64,000 bases of DNA, from assembly GCF_001425605.1 (NCBI RefSeq), contig NZ_LMRG01000012.1, positions 519,518-583,517 on the forward strand, in the 5' to 3' direction. Of the stretch, positions 26,727-35,955 are shown piece after piece; positions within the stretch are counted from its first letter, which is position 1, and every line of letters starts with the position of its first letter. Both the position numbers and the translations under genes were made by a program. The notes beneath the pieces are model-generated. The model saw only the letters and a program-made list of their open reading frames with translations. It was not told where the DNA came from and did not search any database. The stretch is from Rhizobium sp. Leaf453 (GTDB lineage Bacteria; Pseudomonadota; Alphaproteobacteria; Rhizobiales; Rhizobiaceae).

Positions 26727-27602
26727 TCAAAGTATGAAGTCGTCGCTTTTCAGGATCACGGCATGATCGAGATGGACAGCGAAATCGGCTTTCCTGTCAC
26801 CGTTGGTATCCGCATAGATGTAGGTGTCTGACGCTCTCTTTTCGTAGCGCAGTTCGCCGCCTTTGCCGGAAAACGCCTTGGTGGCGATAAATGCGAAGGC
26901 CTGATCGCCAGTGATCTTTGTGTTGGCATCCATCGCGCTGAGATCGACGCGATCCCCCGGCGTGAAGTCGTAGATCGTGTCGCGGCCTTTCGCCAGTACG
27001 GTCGACTCGCTGGTGCCCATGTAGGCGAAGGTATCGACACCACTGCCGCCCCACAGCTTGTCTGCTCCCTGGCCACCATTGATCCGGTCGTTGCCGCTAC
27101 CGCCATAGATGCGGTCGTTGCCTGCCATGCCGTAGACAGTGTCTTCTCCACCCCGTGTATCGATGACATCGTCGTAATTTGTGCCGATGACCATGTCGCG
27201 GCCGCCAAGCATCAGATCCTTGATCGCGTTGCTGTTGCCGGCAACGACAGCATTGTAGAAGTCCTTCGCGGAAACAATGCCACCTGGGTTGATATGGCCC
27301 GGCAGGTCGGAGAGGGTGAAGTCCGCTTTGAAGACTGGCTTTCCCTGATGCACGAACTGCATGTCGCGCAGGCCACCTCCAACGATTTCGACAATCTCTT
27401 TGCCTTGAGGGTCGGAGACAGTCTTTCCGTCAGCGGTGCGATAGGACAGATTCAAGCCCTTGAACGACACGCTGTCGCCTTTGCCATTCGATCCGGTAAT
27501 GCCGTTCGGACCATAAACGTATGTGTAGGATTGAAGAAAACCGAAATCGAAAGTCGCGAAGTTCACGCCTTCGCCCGTATCAAAGCATTGAATATACGTC
27601 AT
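26727..27602 (-). CDS. RTX (hemolysin-type calcium-binding) secreted protein
   Basis: A 291-residue protein. Residues about 136-195 carry glycine- and Asp-rich nonapeptide repeats (GGEDTVYGMAGNDRIYGGSG and similar), which fold into a calcium-bound parallel beta-roll. The N-terminal 130 residues (MTYIQCFDTGEGVNFATFDFGFLQSYT...) match no domain I recognise. The C-terminus ends VILKSDDFIL, similar to the end of the other RTX protein in this window and typical of uncleaved type I secretion signals. No secretion genes are nearby. It is embedded between epmB and an epmB fragment. The ATG at 27602 has a GAGG site. Confidence 0.82.
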   Translation of the reverse strand: MTYIQCFDTGEGVNFATFDFGFLQSYTYVYGPNGITGSNGKGDSVSFKGLNLSYRTADGKTVSDPQGKEIVEIVGGGLRDMQFVHQGKPVFKADFTLSDLPGHINPGGIVSAKDFYNAVVAGNSNAIKDLMLGGRDMVIGTNYDDVIDTRGGEDTVYGMAGNDRIYGGSGNDRINGGQGADKLWGGSGVDTFAYMGTSESTVLAKGRDTIYDFTPGDRVDLSAMDANTKITGDQAFAFIATKAFSGKGGELRYEKRASDTYIYADTNGDRKADFAVHLDHAVILKSDDFIL

Positions 27603-27780
27603 GATTGCCTCAAACAATAAATAGAAAATAATCTTAATTCAACGTGTAGTATTGGGATGTCTTGCGCTTTCGCAAGCGCATCCCCCGTCAACCTGTTGTT
27701 AAGGTAAATATCGAAAAGCTGGGCTGCAGGCCGTCGGATTGATGGGGCAACATGCAGTGAAAGCGAGCTGGGCTTGAAGC

Positions 27781-27954
27781 GTTGCGTCCATTCGCAGCCG
27801 CGTCTCCGGCCTCTGCCAGCCGACATACATTCTCGACATCCCCGGTAGCCACGGCCAGGCCGTGATCAGCGTCTGGACCATTGATGGCAATGATGGCGGG
27901 TGTTTCACCGTCACGGATTTCAGAGGCGAGGGGCACGATTACGTGTCGCGGTGA
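27781..27954 (+). pseudogene. Diverged fragment of the epmB 3' end
   Basis: These 174 bp align without gaps to the last 174 bp of epmB (26511-26684), with 27 mismatches by my count (about 84% identity). The same frame is open and reads VASIRSRVSGLCQPTYILDI... ending GHDYVSR before TGA. An in-frame TGA stands at 27775-27777, so there is no start and the rest of the gene is missing. It is in the same orientation as epmB and flanks the far side of the RTX gene. Confidence 0.88.
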
Positions 27955-28048
27955 TCTGAATGGGGCTTCGCGGAAAGCTGATCGCTTGCGCGATGAGGGG
28001 GCGACGGCGCAAGCCGGCGCGAACGGCGCACTCTGAAGGTGGCCTTCG

Positions 28049-28098
28049 GCCCCCTCATCCGGCCTTCCAGGCTACCTTCTCCCCGCCGGGGAGAAGAG
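28049..28098. repeat. Rhizobial intergenic repeat with CTTCTCCCCG hairpin
   Basis: The stretch begins GCCCCCTCATCCGGCCTTCC and ends with CTTCTCCCCG-C-CGGGGAGAAG, a 10-bp stem with a one-base loop (28076-28096 approximately). Words of this kind are widespread intergenic repeats in Rhizobium and Agrobacterium chromosomes (RIME/REP-like). It lies just past the epmB fragment. Confidence 0.65.
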
Positions 28099-28194
28099 GA
28101 AGCAAGCCGATGGCACCACGTTTTAAGACAGTCGTACAATGAGGCGCAACCCGGCACGTTGCCGGATCACGCCGCACTATATTCAAACGTCCGA

Positions 28195-28860
28195 TCAGCC
28201 TTCCTTGATCGGGGCGATCGAGATTTCCACGCGGCGGTTCTGGGCGCGGCCAGCCGGGCTGGCGTTCGAAGCGATCGGACGATCCGGGCCGTAGCCGACG
28301 GCCGACATGCGGCGCTGGTCGACGCCGCGCGAGCCGAGATAGTTGGCAACGGTGATGGCGCGACGCTGCGAAAGGTCCTGGTTGTGGCTTGCGCTGCCGG
28401 TCGAATCGGTATGGCCGTCGACGTCGATCAGCGTCTTGTTGAATTTGCGGAACACGGCTGCGACGGAATCAAGCGTAGCATAGGCATTCGGGTTCAACTG
28501 GTCCTGGTCGGTGCCGAAGGTGATGTTTTCCGGCATATTGAGAACAATGCGGTCGCCGACGCGGGTGACCGAGACGCCGGTGCTCTGCAACTGGGCGCGC
28601 AGTTCGGATTCCTGGCTGTCCATATAATTGCCGATCAGGCCGCCGCCGAGCGCGCCGATGCCGGCACCAACGAGCGCCGCATCACGCCGGCCTGCCGCAC
28701 TGCCGCCAACCAGAAGACCGGTCGCAGCGCCAAGGCCCGCCCCGATCAGCGCGCCGCCGGCGGTGTTCGACATCTTCTGCTGGCCCGTATACGGGTCGGT
28801 CGTGGTGCAGCCGGAAAGGTAAACCGCGGCGATGGCCAGGACGGCGAGTTTCTTGATCAT
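28195..28860 (-). CDS. OmpA-family lipoprotein
   Basis: A 221-residue lipoprotein. The signal peptide ends in the lipobox LSGC with Cys18. Residues about 38-88 are a glycine-zipper region (GGALIGAGLGAATGLL... GAGIGALGGGLIGNYM), and residues about 105-215 are an OmpA C-terminal peptidoglycan-binding domain with DGHTDSTGSASHNQDLSQRRA and NRRVEI. It probably anchors the outer membrane to peptidoglycan, similar to YiaD. The ATG at 28860 gives the proper lipoprotein N-terminus (MIKKLAVLAI). Confidence 0.9.
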   Translation of the reverse strand: MIKKLAVLAIAAVYLSGCTTTDPYTGQQKMSNTAGGALIGAGLGAATGLLVGGSAAGRRDAALVGAGIGALGGGLIGNYMDSQESELRAQLQSTGVSVTRVGDRIVLNMPENITFGTDQDQLNPNAYATLDSVAAVFRKFNKTLIDVDGHTDSTGSASHNQDLSQRRAITVANYLGSRGVDQRRMSAVGYGPDRPIASNASPAGRAQNRRVEISIAPIKEG

Positions 28861-29060
28861 GGAATCAGAGGTCCCCAATGGTGTTGCTCCGTTTCATACT
28901 AATGATTGCGGCAGGAAGATGAAGAGGGCTTGTCCCGCTTGCCACGGTTTTGGCTGGATGGTCGGGGTTGTGGATATCTAATGACATGCATAGCTGGCGA
29001 TGAAAATCTTGCGCCGGTGATCTCTCTGACTTTTCCCCCAGTCACTGCTGCCCAACAGAA

Positions 29061-29087
29061 AAAGCCGGCAGCGAAACCACCGGCTTT
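29061..29087 (-). terminator. Terminator after the Cys-rich protein gene
   Basis: AAAGCCGG (29061-29068) and CCGGCTTT (29080-29087) form a perfect 8-bp stem; on the minus strand a run of T follows directly (GGCTTTTTCTG). It lies 28 bp beyond the stop of the Cys-rich secreted protein gene. Confidence 0.82.
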
Positions 29088-29114
29088 CCATCTTTCAGTA
29101 CAGTGGGCGACTGC

Positions 29115-29492
29115 CTATTCCGTCAGGTCGATTTCCTCCGTGCTGCCGCCCTGGCAGGTGTAGCAGCAATCCGAGCAGGTGTCGGCATTGTCCGGGCCGG
29201 TGCCCCAGTAGGTCGACTTGTCGCCGGAAACCCAGGCGCCGTAGCAGATCTTCTCGCCTTCGTCGCAGGAGAGCGGGATCTGCTTGGTTTCGCCGTCATT
29301 GAGCAGATAGACCTGGTCGTTGCCGGGCCAGACATGATCGCGGTCCTGGCTGTAAAGCTCCAGTTCGACGGCATTCGGGTGGCTGTTGCGCATCTGGAAA
29401 GTAACATCCGCGGCTGAGACGGCGGAAATGGCGCCGAAAGCGAGCAGCACGGACAGCGCGGCCAGGCCCGCGCGGTGACGAATGGTTTTCAT
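29115..29492 (-). CDS. Small cysteine-rich secreted protein, unknown function
   Basis: A 125-residue exported protein. Residues 1-27 form a signal peptide ending AVSAA-D. The mature part starts with a beta-like segment (VTFQMRNSHPNAVELELYSQDRDHVWPGNDQVYLLNDGE) and ends with seven Cys in about 45 residues, including CSDCCYTC, a pattern suited to disulfides or metal binding in the periplasm. I do not recognise the family. It is monocistronic with its own terminator. The mention of vascular-like or virulence roles would be unsupported. Confidence 0.72.
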   Translation of the reverse strand: MKTIRHRAGLAALSVLLAFGAISAVSAADVTFQMRNSHPNAVELELYSQDRDHVWPGNDQVYLLNDGETKQIPLSCDEGEKICYGAWVSGDKSTYWGTGPDNADTCSDCCYTCQGGSTEEIDLTE

Positions 29493-29662
29493 GGATTCCC
29501 CTCTGATAGCAGGCTTTTCAGCCGCATTTCAGCTAGCACGAACATTGGCAAGGCGAAACGATTGGAAAGTCCGGAAGGTATGAATTTTTGCGAGGAAAAT
29601 CAGCCATTTCTGGTCACAAGGATAGGTGGAATTCTGCGAGCCTTTACGCGTTGCCGGCCGGA

Positions 29663-30190
29663 TCAGCCGGCCGAGAGCGCCTTGTAGAAGAATGTCGAGC
29701 CGCAATAGCTGCCGTCGGGCATCAGCGCATATTGTGGAATGACCCCGACGCGTTGCCAGCCAAGTTTCTCGTAGATGAATTCAGCGGGGCTGCCGGTTGC
29801 GGTGTCGAGCACCAGGATATGGCGGCCATGCTTCCTCGCTTCAACGTCGGCGGCATCCATCAGGGCGCGGGAAAGCCCAAGACCGCGCGCCTTGCGGTGG
29901 ACGAGCAGTTTCTTCAGGTCGGCCCGGTGCGGCTGGTTCGGCATCATGCCGATGCCCAACTGGACCGTGCCGACGATCTCGCCATCGCGCTCGGCGACGA
30001 TGAGGACCGTGTTGCCATCCGCGACGGCTTGGGAAACGCCCTCCCAATAAGGCATTGCGTCCGCAGGCAGATATGGCGACATGAAGCCGACGGATGCGCC
30101 GCCCTCGACGCAGTCGGACAGAACCTCCGCAAGGGCCGGCAGGGCGGCGGCGATTTCAGAGGGAGAGAGGGTGCGGATGATTTCGGACAT
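29663..30190 (-). CDS. GNAT family N-acetyltransferase
   Basis: A 175-residue acetyltransferase. Motif A is RKARGLGLSRALMDAADVEARKHG at about residues 103-126, with the preceding strand RADLKKLLVH. The C-terminal part AEFIYEKLGWQRVGVIPQYALMPDGSYCGSTFFYKAL is typical of GNATs linked to XRE-cupin regulators. It starts 4 nt after the stop of the XRE-cupin gene, forming an operon. Such pairs may detoxify an amino compound; the substrate is unknown. The start at 30190 is chosen because earlier frames lie in the regulator gene. Confidence 0.84.
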   Translation of the reverse strand: MSEIIRTLSPSEIAAALPALAEVLSDCVEGGASVGFMSPYLPADAMPYWEGVSQAVADGNTVLIVAERDGEIVGTVQLGIGMMPNQPHRADLKKLLVHRKARGLGLSRALMDAADVEARKHGRHILVLDTATGSPAEFIYEKLGWQRVGVIPQYALMPDGSYCGSTFFYKALSAG

Positions 30191-30194
30191 TGGA

Positions 30195-30773
30195 TCAGAC
30201 TTTGCTGCGGTGGAGGATGACGGCGTAGCGCGCCCGCTCGCCGTGGGGGTTGTGGAAGGAATGGGCATCGGCAAGCCGCATGAAGAGGCAATCGCCGGGC
30301 TCCAGAAGATGCGTGGTTGCGTCCGTCGTCATCGTCAGCCTGCCTTCGAGCAACCAGAGATGCTGTGTCTGCCCGTCATCGAACTGCTGCGGCCCGAACA
30401 CGACCGTGGCGCCCGGCGGAAATTCCACCTCGACGATATCGACCGGTGATCCCATGCCATCGGGGGAGACGGAGCGGCGCAGATATCCGGTTCCCGGATC
30501 GCGCCAGATGCGCTGGTCTTCGCGGCGCAGCAGTGGTTGGCTTGCCTGTTCGTCCGGCGCGAAAAACCGCGATAGCGTCGTGCCGAGCGCGCTGCACAGC
30601 CGCGCCAGAAGCTGGGCCGTAGGACTCGCTTCGCCGCGCTCGATGCGGGAGATCATTGCCCGGCTCACGCTGGCGCGTTGCGCAAGGTCGTCGAGCGTCA
30701 TCGCTTGAGTCGTTCGCAGCGCCTTCATGCGTTCACCAAGCGCCCTGTCGGAATTCTCTTGAACAATTTCCAT
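30195..30773 (-). CDS. XRE-cupin transcriptional regulator
   Basis: A 192-residue regulator. Residues about 12-66 form an XRE helix-turn-helix (LGERMKALRTTQAMTLDDLAQRASVSRAMISRIERGEASPTAQLLARL), and residues about 105-185 a cupin sensor (VEFPPGATVVFGPQQFDDGQTQHLWLLEGRLTM... LEPGDCLFMRLADAHSFHN). The ATG at 30773 is the start that gives a normal N-terminus. It is followed by the GNAT gene after 4 nt and is divergent from an MFS gene at 30981, so it probably controls one or both. Confidence 0.87.
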   Translation of the reverse strand: MEIVQENSDRALGERMKALRTTQAMTLDDLAQRASVSRAMISRIERGEASPTAQLLARLCSALGTTLSRFFAPDEQASQPLLRREDQRIWRDPGTGYLRRSVSPDGMGSPVDIVEVEFPPGATVVFGPQQFDDGQTQHLWLLEGRLTMTTDATTHLLEPGDCLFMRLADAHSFHNPHGERARYAVILHRSKV

Positions 30774-30980
30774 GATATGAGAATTAAATGATCTTATAGT
30801 GGAGTCAATCGAAGAGTGGCATCCCTCCAAAAAATCTGTCACATGCCGCTTTGACGACACCATCTCGGCGGCAATATCTGTATGGTCCGGATCATCCGCA
30901 TGGCGCGAGAAACCGCCCTGCGATCAATATGTTAGATAATGCTTGAACGGCAGAAACTGCTGGTTCGACTGTGAGGGCGG

Positions 30981-32246
30981 ATGGCGTCGGTATCGGAGAC
31001 AAGGGCAGAAGAGCCGAGGGCTTCCGTGCTGTCGATCGCCAGCATCGTCCTGTCCATGGCCTGTGTCGGGATCGGCAATGGCATCATGTTCGCCTACGTG
31101 CCGTACCTGCTGGCGAGCGGCGACAGCGCGTCCTGGTTTGCGGGAGCGGCCGTTACAGCGTTGGCTTTCGGCGGGCTTGCGGGCTGTGTTGTTGCCGGCC
31201 CGGTCATCCGCCGCGTCGGTCATGCGCGAGCGTTTTTGTGCTCCATGGCGCTGGTGCTTCTCTCGGCCTTCTTCATTGCGCTTGGCTTCAACCCCCTACT
31301 CTGGGTGTTCGCGCGCGGGCTCTATGGGGCCGCAGGCAATATCAATTTCATCATTTCGCTGAGTTGGCTCAACCATGCCAGCGCCAACAGCTGGCGCGGC
31401 AAGGCGATGTCGGTGTTCTACATGACCTATGTCATTGCGCTCGGTTTCGGCGCCTGGCTGTTCGGTCAGGTTCCTGCGGAGGGCAATCTGGCGCCACTCC
31501 TGACGATCTTCTTCACCACCATGGCGATCCTGCCGATCGGGTTGACGCGCCTGCCCAATCCGCCGCCGCCGGCCAAGGTCAGCGTCGATGTGCCGATGGT
31601 CTGGCGCAATTCGCCGGTCGCCTTTGTCGGTGTTCTCGCCGCCGGCGGGCTGTCCATGTCGGTGCAGGGTTTCACGCCGATCTATGCCGCTGCCAACCAG
31701 GTGAGCCAGGGTGACGTGGCGCTGTTGATGCTGGTGATGCAGTTCGGCCTGATCTTCATCCAGTATCCGATGGGCGCGCTGTCCGATCGCATCGACAGGC
31801 GCATCGTTCTCATTCTCGTCTGCCTGCTGATCTCGGCCGCGGCCGTCGTGTCGCTCGCCGTCTCCTTTGCCAATCTCATGCTGCTGATGCTGGTCTTTGC
31901 CGTGTTCGCAGGTGCTGTCGAGACCGTCTATTCGATCGCCAACGCCCATGCCAATGATCGCACGGCGCCGGCCGATTTCGTGCCGCTCGCCTCGACGCTT
32001 TTGATGTGCTGGTCGATCGCGGCGACGATCATTCCGCTGTCGATCACCCTCCTGACGCCGGTGTTCGGGCCGAAAACCTTCATCTACGCGGCGATGGGCA
32101 CGGCACTCGCCTATGCCGCCTTTGTTGCGGTCCGGCTGAAATTCCGCGAGACGGTGCCGCCGCATCTGCGGGAAAATTTCGAGATGAAAAGCGCCCAGAT
32201 GCCCAATGCCGGCGCTCTGGTCGAGGGCGTGAAGGACGCTCGATAG
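30981..32246 (+). CDS. MFS transporter
   Basis: A 421-residue protein with 12 predicted helices in two halves joined by a loop near residues 190-210 (RLPNPPPPAKVSVDVPMVWRN). The loop motif GALSDRIDRRIVLIL appears at the second half (about residues 265-280), and GLAGCVVAGPVIRRVGHARAFL at the first. It resembles the YfcJ/CsbX-like or UMF-type MFS of rhizobia. Substrate unknown. It is divergent from the XRE-cupin/GNAT operon and may be a partner in efflux or uptake of the same compound. Confidence 0.8.
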   Translation: MASVSETRAEEPRASVLSIASIVLSMACVGIGNGIMFAYVPYLLASGDSASWFAGAAVTALAFGGLAGCVVAGPVIRRVGHARAFLCSMALVLLSAFFIALGFNPLLWVFARGLYGAAGNINFIISLSWLNHASANSWRGKAMSVFYMTYVIALGFGAWLFGQVPAEGNLAPLLTIFFTTMAILPIGLTRLPNPPPPAKVSVDVPMVWRNSPVAFVGVLAAGGLSMSVQGFTPIYAAANQVSQGDVALLMLVMQFGLIFIQYPMGALSDRIDRRIVLILVCLLISAAAVVSLAVSFANLMLLMLVFAVFAGAVETVYSIANAHANDRTAPADFVPLASTLLMCWSIAATIIPLSITLLTPVFGPKTFIYAAMGTALAYAAFVAVRLKFRETVPPHLRENFEMKSAQMPNAGALVEGVKDAR

Positions 32247-32352
32247 AGCGCATGATACGAAGGTTTCGTTGACCTTGTTTGGCTGTTGCGACTATCCAGA
32301 CCCGGCGGAAATCACTTAATGCTCCGCTAAAACAGCAAGCGGGATGTGTGCC

Positions 32353-33837
32353 ATGCTCAAGTTCAAGACGTCTACCGGCACCGTCTCGGTCGACAATTGG
32401 GGCTATCAGTTGCAAGGGTTGAACGGCAATCCTCAGGATGTCGGACTGCTTACCTCGGCCACGCATGACCTGCTCGTTATCGATTCCTCGCGCGACGGGA
32501 CAAACAGCGGCCGCTTCACCGTGGACGAAGTCACGCGGATGAAGGATGGCATGGGCGGACGCTCCGTCGTCGTCTCCTATATTTCCATCGGCGAGGCCTC
32601 GGATTTCCGCGATTACTGGGACAAGGACTGGACGACGACCGGCAAGGCGACGGGCAAACTGACCAAGGATGCTCCCGATTGGCTCGGCCCGGTCAATCCC
32701 GACTGGCCGGAATCGCGCAAGGTCCGGTTCTGGGACGAGGACTGGCAGAACACCATGTTCAACGACAGGAAGACCGGCGACCTCGACGCCATCGTCAAGG
32801 CCGGCTTCGACGCGGCCTATCTCGACATTATCGATGCCTATTATTTCTGGGGCGCCGAGGTCGCGAAAGCTGACCGCAAGGCAGGCGATCCAGCGAACGC
32901 GAAGCAGGCCGCCCAGCGCATGGTCGATTTTGTCGTCGAACTGACGGAGCATGCGCGAAAAACCAATCCGGACTTCTTCGTCATCCCGCAGAACGGCGCC
33001 TGGATCCTCGACGATCTCGGCTCGGATGCGGCGCGCAAGAAGGCCTATCTCGATGTCATTGGCGGGATCGCGGTGGAAGATCTCTATTATCGCGGCGACA
33101 AGGACGAGAATAATCCGCTGAAGCCGGACGAGGAAACGATCGCCGTGCTCAAGCGCGATTTCCTCGACAAGGGAATCCCGGTCTTCGTGGTCGACTATAT
33201 CAGCGGCAGCGCGCGGGTCGATGCGTTCAACAAGATGGTGCTGGCGGACGGCTTCATTCCCTTCGCAGCCCCCGAGCGCGATCTCGACAGGCTTGTCGGC
33301 ACCTATGACGGTGATCCCGCCTATATCAAGCCTACCGCCGGGGCCGATACGCTGCGCGGCTCGAAGCTTGCCGATACGATCGATGGCCTCGCCGGAAACG
33401 ACACGATCAACGGCCGCGAGGGTAACGATACCTTGAAGGGCGGTGACGGGAATGACCGCCTGTCCGGTAGTGCCGGCAACGACAAACTGTCCGGTGGTTT
33501 AGGCAAGGATGTGCTGACCGGTGGCGCCGGCAAAGATCATTTCGTCTTCGACACAAAGCCGTCTGCCGGCAATATCGATACCGTGACCGACTTCAGCGTG
33601 GTCAGCGACCGGCTGGATCTCGATCACGATGTCTTTTCGAAGCTCCCGATCGGCACGCTGAAACCGTCCGCCTTCGTCATCGGAACCAAAGCCGCCGACA
33701 GCAGCGACCGCATCATTTACGACGACAAGACCGGCAAGCTGTTCTACGACGCCGATGGCACCGGCAAGCTCGTGGCCGTCCAGTTCGCGACGCTCGATGC
33801 CCATCTGAAGCTGGTGGCGGATGATTTCCTGATCTTC
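32353..33837 (+). CDS. GH114-like TIM-barrel protein with C-terminal RTX repeats
   Basis: A 495-residue protein. Residues about 1-320 match the TM1410/GH114 group (endo-alpha-1,4-polygalactosaminidase type): WGYQLQGLN, VVVSYISIGEASDFRDYW, GFDAAYLDIIDAYYFW and NPDFFVIPQNG are the usual strand ends bearing acidic residues. Residues about 328-400 hold RTX nonapeptides (GLAGNDTINGREGNDTLKGG), and the tail ends LVADDFLIF as in type I secreted proteins. It is probably exported and acts on an amino-sugar polysaccharide. GCGGGA upstream favours the ATG at 32353; one at 32344 is possible. The stop TGA is at 33838-33840. Confidence 0.85.
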
Positions 33838-33961
33838 TGAATGGCCGGAAAAATCCTCCCTTGAGCTCGGTTTTGTGACAGTAAACGGGCTCAAATGCTT
33901 TTGACGCGGGGCGATCGGTAAAATTCTTTGCAGTTTGGGAGGTTCCATTGTATGCGGGCGC

Positions 33962-35788
33962 ATGAGCACAAATTCGACCCGCACACCCCTGTCGCATATC
34001 CGCAATTTCTCGATCGTGGCGCATATCGACCACGGTAAATCGACCCTTGCCGATCGCCTGATCCAGAGCACCGGCGGCCTCGCCGACCGTGAAATGTCGG
34101 AACAGGTTCTCGACAACATGGACATCGAGAAGGAGCGCGGCATCACCATCAAGGCGCAGACCGTGCGCCTGCACTACAAGGCGAATGACGGCGACACCTA
34201 TGTCCTGAACCTGATCGACACGCCCGGCCATGTCGACTTCGCCTATGAAGTCTCGCGTTCGCTGTCGGCGTGCGAGGGCTCGTTGCTGGTAGTCGATGCA
34301 TCGCAGGGCGTGGAAGCCCAGACGCTCGCCAATGTCTATCAGGCGATCGACAACAACCACGAACTCGTCACCGTCCTCAACAAGATCGACCTGCCGGCCG
34401 CCGAGCCCGACCGGATCCGCGAGCAGATCGAGGAAGTCATCGGCATCGATGCATCGCAGGCGGTACTGATCTCGGCCAAGACCGGTCTCGGCATTCCCGA
34501 TGTGCTCGAAGCCATCGTTCACCAGCTTCCCGCGCCGAAGAGCGAGGGCGGCGAAACCGCGCCGTTGAAGGCGCTGCTGGTCGACAGCTGGTACGACACC
34601 TATCTCGGCGTCATCGTTCTCGTGCGCATTCTCGACGGTGTCCTGAAGAAGGGGCAGACCGTGCGCATGATGGGTACGGACGCGAAATACCAGGTCGAGC
34701 GCGTCGGCGTCATCACGCCGAAGATGGTCACCGTCGATGAACTCGGCCCCGGCGAGATCGGCTTCATCACAGCCTCGATCAAGGAAGTGGCCGACACCCG
34801 CGTCGGCGATACCATCACCGAGGACAAGCGTCCGACCGCCAACATGCTGCCGGGCTTCAAGCCGGCCCAGCCAGTGGTGTTCTGTGGCCTGTTCCCGGTC
34901 GATGCCGCCGATTTCGAGGACCTGCGCGCCGCCATGGGCAAGCTGCGCCTCAACGATGCCTCCTTCTCCTTCGAGATGGAAAGCTCGGCAGCACTCGGCT
35001 TCGGTTTCCGCTGCGGTTTCCTCGGCCTGCTGCATCTGGAAATCATCCAGGAGCGTCTCGAGCGCGAATTTGATCTCGACCTGATCGCAACAGCCCCGTC
35101 CGTCGTTTATCAGCTCTACATGACCGATGGCACGACGCGCGAGCTGCACAATCCGGCCGACATGCCCGATGTCGTCAAGATTTCGGAAATCCACGAGCCG
35201 TGGATCCGCGCCACGATCCTGACCCCGGACGATTATCTCGGCGGCATCCTGAAGCTTTGCCAGGACCGCCGTGGCGTCCAGGTCGAGCTGACCTATGTCG
35301 GCAGCCGCGCCATGCTGACCTACGACCTGCCGCTCAACGAAGTCGTCTTCGACTTCTACGACCGTCTGAAGTCGATCTCGAAGGGCTATGCCTCCTTCGA
35401 TTACAGCATCACCGCGCATCAGGAAGGCCATCTGGTCAAGATGTCGATCCTCGTCAATGGCGAGCCGGTCGATGCCCTGTCGATGATGGTTCACCGCATG
35501 GCGGCGGAAAAGCGCGGCCGCGAAATGTGCGAAAAGCTCAAGGAGCTGATCCCGAAGCACATGTTCAAGATCCCGATCCAGGCCGCCATCGGCGGCAACG
35601 TGATCGCCCGCGAAACCATCTCTGCGCTCCGCAAGGATGTCACCGCCAAGTGCTACGGCGGCGACGCAAGCCGCAAGCGCAAGCTGCTCGACAAGCAGAA
35701 GGCCGGCAAGAAGCGCATGCGTCAGTTCGGCAAGGTGGAAATCCCGCAGGAAGCGTTTATTGCCGCGCTGAAGATGGGCGACGAGTGA
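33962..35788 (+). CDS. lepA: Elongation factor 4 (LepA)
   Basis: A 608-residue translational GTPase. G1 is [10 protein letters not shown]3 is DTPGHVDF, G4 is NKID; the LepA-specific C-terminal domain ends in the basic stretch [22 protein letters not shown]. LepA promotes back-translocation or late ribosome biogenesis. The ATG at 33962 gives the standard rhizobial N-terminus [30 protein letters not shown] site is about 20 nt upstream, further than usual, so the exact start deserves a check. A strong terminator follows at 35814. Confidence 0.95.
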   Translation: MSTNSTRTPLSHIRNFSIVAHIDHGKSTLADRLIQSTGGLADREMSEQVLDNMDIEKERGITIKAQTVRLHYKANDGDTYVLNLIDTPGHVDFAYEVSRSLSACEGSLLVVDASQGVEAQTLANVYQAIDNNHELVTVLNKIDLPAAEPDRIREQIEEVIGIDASQAVLISAKTGLGIPDVLEAIVHQLPAPKSEGGETAPLKALLVDSWYDTYLGVIVLVRILDGVLKKGQTVRMMGTDAKYQVERVGVITPKMVTVDELGPGEIGFITASIKEVADTRVGDTITEDKRPTANMLPGFKPAQPVVFCGLFPVDAADFEDLRAAMGKLRLNDASFSFEMESSAALGFGFRCGFLGLLHLEIIQERLEREFDLDLIATAPSVVYQLYMTDGTTRELHNPADMPDVVKISEIHEPWIRATILTPDDYLGGILKLCQDRRGVQVELTYVGSRAMLTYDLPLNEVVFDFYDRLKSISKGYASFDYSITAHQEGHLVKMSILVNGEPVDALSMMVHRMAAEKRGREMCEKLKELIPKHMFKIPIQAAIGGNVIARETISALRKDVTAKCYGGDASRKRKLLDKQKAGKKRMRQFGKVEIPQEAFIAALKMGDE

Positions 35789-35813
35789 TCCTGTAGCTCA
35801 AACGGTTTTTGAA

Positions 35814-35839
35814 AGAGGGCCAATAGGCTCTCTTTTTTT
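35814..35839 (+). terminator. Intrinsic terminator of lepA
   Basis: AGAGGGCC (35814-35821) pairs with GGCTCTCT (35826-35833) with one G-U pair and a 4-nt loop, followed by seven T residues. It lies 26 bp after the lepA stop. Confidence 0.88.
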
Positions 35840-35895
35840 GTCAAATTTCGGAACATTTGCAGATCAAATGATTAATCAAGTTGGTAAAGGAATCC

Positions 35896-35924
35896 TTGAC
35901 GATTCGGATTCGTCCAATTATCTT
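35896..35924 (+). promoter_or_regulatory. Sigma-70-like promoter of the island ORFs
   Basis: TTGACG (35896-35901) and TATCTT (35919-35924) are separated by exactly 17 bp in an AT-richer stretch, 32 bp upstream of the next ATG. The spacing and the match to the -35 and -10 consensus make a housekeeping promoter plausible. Confidence 0.55.
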
Positions 35925-35955
35925 GAGTGAAGAACAAGAATTAGCAGTGCTTTAG

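Noticed and set aside
26727-27602. RTX protein as a LapA-type adhesin and target of the BTLCPs
   Set aside because: It is only 291 residues long and lacks the double-Ala cleavage region and the long repeat array of LapA-type adhesins.
33713-35560. 600-codon open frame antisense to lepA
   Set aside because: Same artefact: lepA on the plus strand is complete and conserved to the last residue.
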